Shown here in pieces: positions 62,960 to 64,000 of a stretch of 64,000 nucleotides of DNA. Numbering within the stretch: the first letter of the stretch is position 1; every line of letters starts with the position of its first letter. The position numbers and the translations under genes were made by a program. The notes beneath the pieces are model-generated. The model searched no databases. It was given only the letters and a program-made list of their open reading frames with translations, and was not told the DNA's origin. The DNA is from Plectrocnemia conspersa (Eukaryota > Arthropoda > Insecta > Trichoptera > Polycentropodidae), in NCBI GenBank assembly GCA_009617715.1, contig VTFK01000122.1, forward strand, positions 496,001 to 560,000, read 5' to 3'.

Positions 62960-63720
62960 AGTGTTTCTTATATATATACATATTTGTTAATACACGCATA
63001 TATTTAAGTATACAGTCAATATGAACTTTTTCCTTCCTGTGAATGTAAAATATTATATTTAAAAACATATTTTTAAAATTAAGGAAATTAAATTTTGAGG
63101 GTTATTTTAGTGTGTCTTATTCATTTTTTTCTTATGCTAATTTATTTGTATTTATATAATACTAATACTTCATTTTAACTGAGAACAAAGAATCCTCAAT
63201 ACTCAAATGTATCTTACTTTATTTTATATATTTTTCCACATTATTAAAAATAAGTCTAAAGAAAGTCGACTTAAATAAAAAAAAAAAAAATCATACTATC
63301 AATTTTTCTGATGACGTCATAAAAAAAATCAAAGAAAACAGTATAACCTTTATTGGACATTAGACAAGCTCCTGATTTTTAATTCGATTTTATAACCATT
63401 CACATATGATTTGTCACTTGTTATTTTAGGTTACCAGAGACTTGCTTCACTGCATTTTATTGTGTTTTTAACTGTTTGTTATTAGCTATAATATATAACT
63501 GACAAACATGCGCATGACAGACAGAATTAACGTGAGAAAAAAATGTGAGCTTAACCAAAACGAAACGAATCCAAATTTTAGTTGGTTGTTATTCTACTAT
63601 ATAAATATAAAAAATCTGGATATGACTACCAGAACAAAAACAACAACATTAACATAATATATATTTATAATTAATATTTACTTTTTCATTTTTCATTATA
63701 AAATAATGACATTAAAAACA
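62960..63720. other. AT-rich stretch, nothing recognised
   Basis: Another TGATGACGTCAT octamer occurs at about 63308-63320 without further similarity to family gamma. Confidence 0.45.
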
Positions 63721-63925
63721 GCGGTATTATTATACCCACGCACGCGTATAAAGTCGCGAATCTCGTTGCCAACACAGAGGTATCGTATTTAATTATTCAG
63801 CAAGATACCCGCACATCCAAACCAGCCCTTAGAAAGTGTCGCCGTTACTTTTTATTTGTTTGCCACTTTGTACGTTGTTGTTGTTCGTTGTTGTTTTTTT
63901 TCCCATTTCAAACTTTTATATTTCA

Positions 63926-64000
63926 GGCGTTTCGGAATTCATCCCGAGGCGCGTTTTCTCCGGCATCTGCGCCTTTCCCGATCCATCATTGTTGAGTGTA
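63926..64000 (+). other. Possible 3' splice site and start of an exon running out of the window
   Basis: A pyrimidine-rich tract (from about 63890) ends in TTTATATTTCAG, followed by an abrupt GC-rich segment. Two of the three frames stay open to the end of the window. The upstream 63740-63880 is also a GC-richer island. The stretch is too short to identify a protein, so this is a position to check, not a gene call. Confidence 0.25.

Noticed and set aside
1..64000. CRISPR arrays, bacterial operons, rRNA genes or phage-like blocks
   Set aside because: None is present; all structure is of eukaryotic transposon type.

Overview
This window is non-coding nuclear DNA from an animal, most likely an insect or other arthropod. 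The evidence is a very AT-rich background, no bacterial gene organisation, and a load of decayed transposons of types common in insects: mariner, Tc1, hAT, pogo/Tigger, an IS630-Tc1-mariner relative, a jockey-like LINE and tRNA-headed SINEs. The exact order cannot be read from the sequence. I found no convincing host protein-coding gene. The only hints of host exons are a possible splice acceptor at the far right edge (about 63926) and a hydrophobic open stretch near 11074-11406.

Layout. 0-9 kb: AT-rich DNA with a SINE tail, a small reverse-transcriptase relic, a possible pogo-like element, two LINE 3' tails and three GC-richer islands. 9-17 kb: a clean 266-bp hAT MITE with an 8-bp target duplication, copies of two unclassified repeat families (here called alpha and beta), a decayed DDE transposase and a SINE. 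17-38 kb: mostly AT-rich, with more alpha, beta, gamma and delta repeats, two nearly complete SINEs, a fold-back repeat at 23.8 kb, a degenerate tandem array at 33-34.5 kb and a CpG-rich island at 37.4-37.9 kb. 38-46 kb: a Tigger-like element containing a SINE, a full-length reverse-strand SINE, and alpha repeats. 48.8-51.7 kb: a probable hAT-type composite bearing beta tandem repeats, with a 1.2-kb mariner inserted in it. 57-62 kb: a cluster made of a 5'-truncated jockey-like LINE, a Tc1-like element and an internally deleted hAT element, the last two with both ends visible.

How the parts relate. The most interesting relationship is between the LINE and the tRNA-derived SINE. Both end in a hairpin with a very similar loop. 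The stem sequences differ by paired changes that preserve base-pairing, both between LINE and SINE and between LINE copies. This fits a SINE mobilised by the LINE's reverse transcriptase. About twenty GC-richer islands without repeats or open frames stand out from the AT-rich background and are candidate regulatory elements of a gene outside the window. That last point is inference only.
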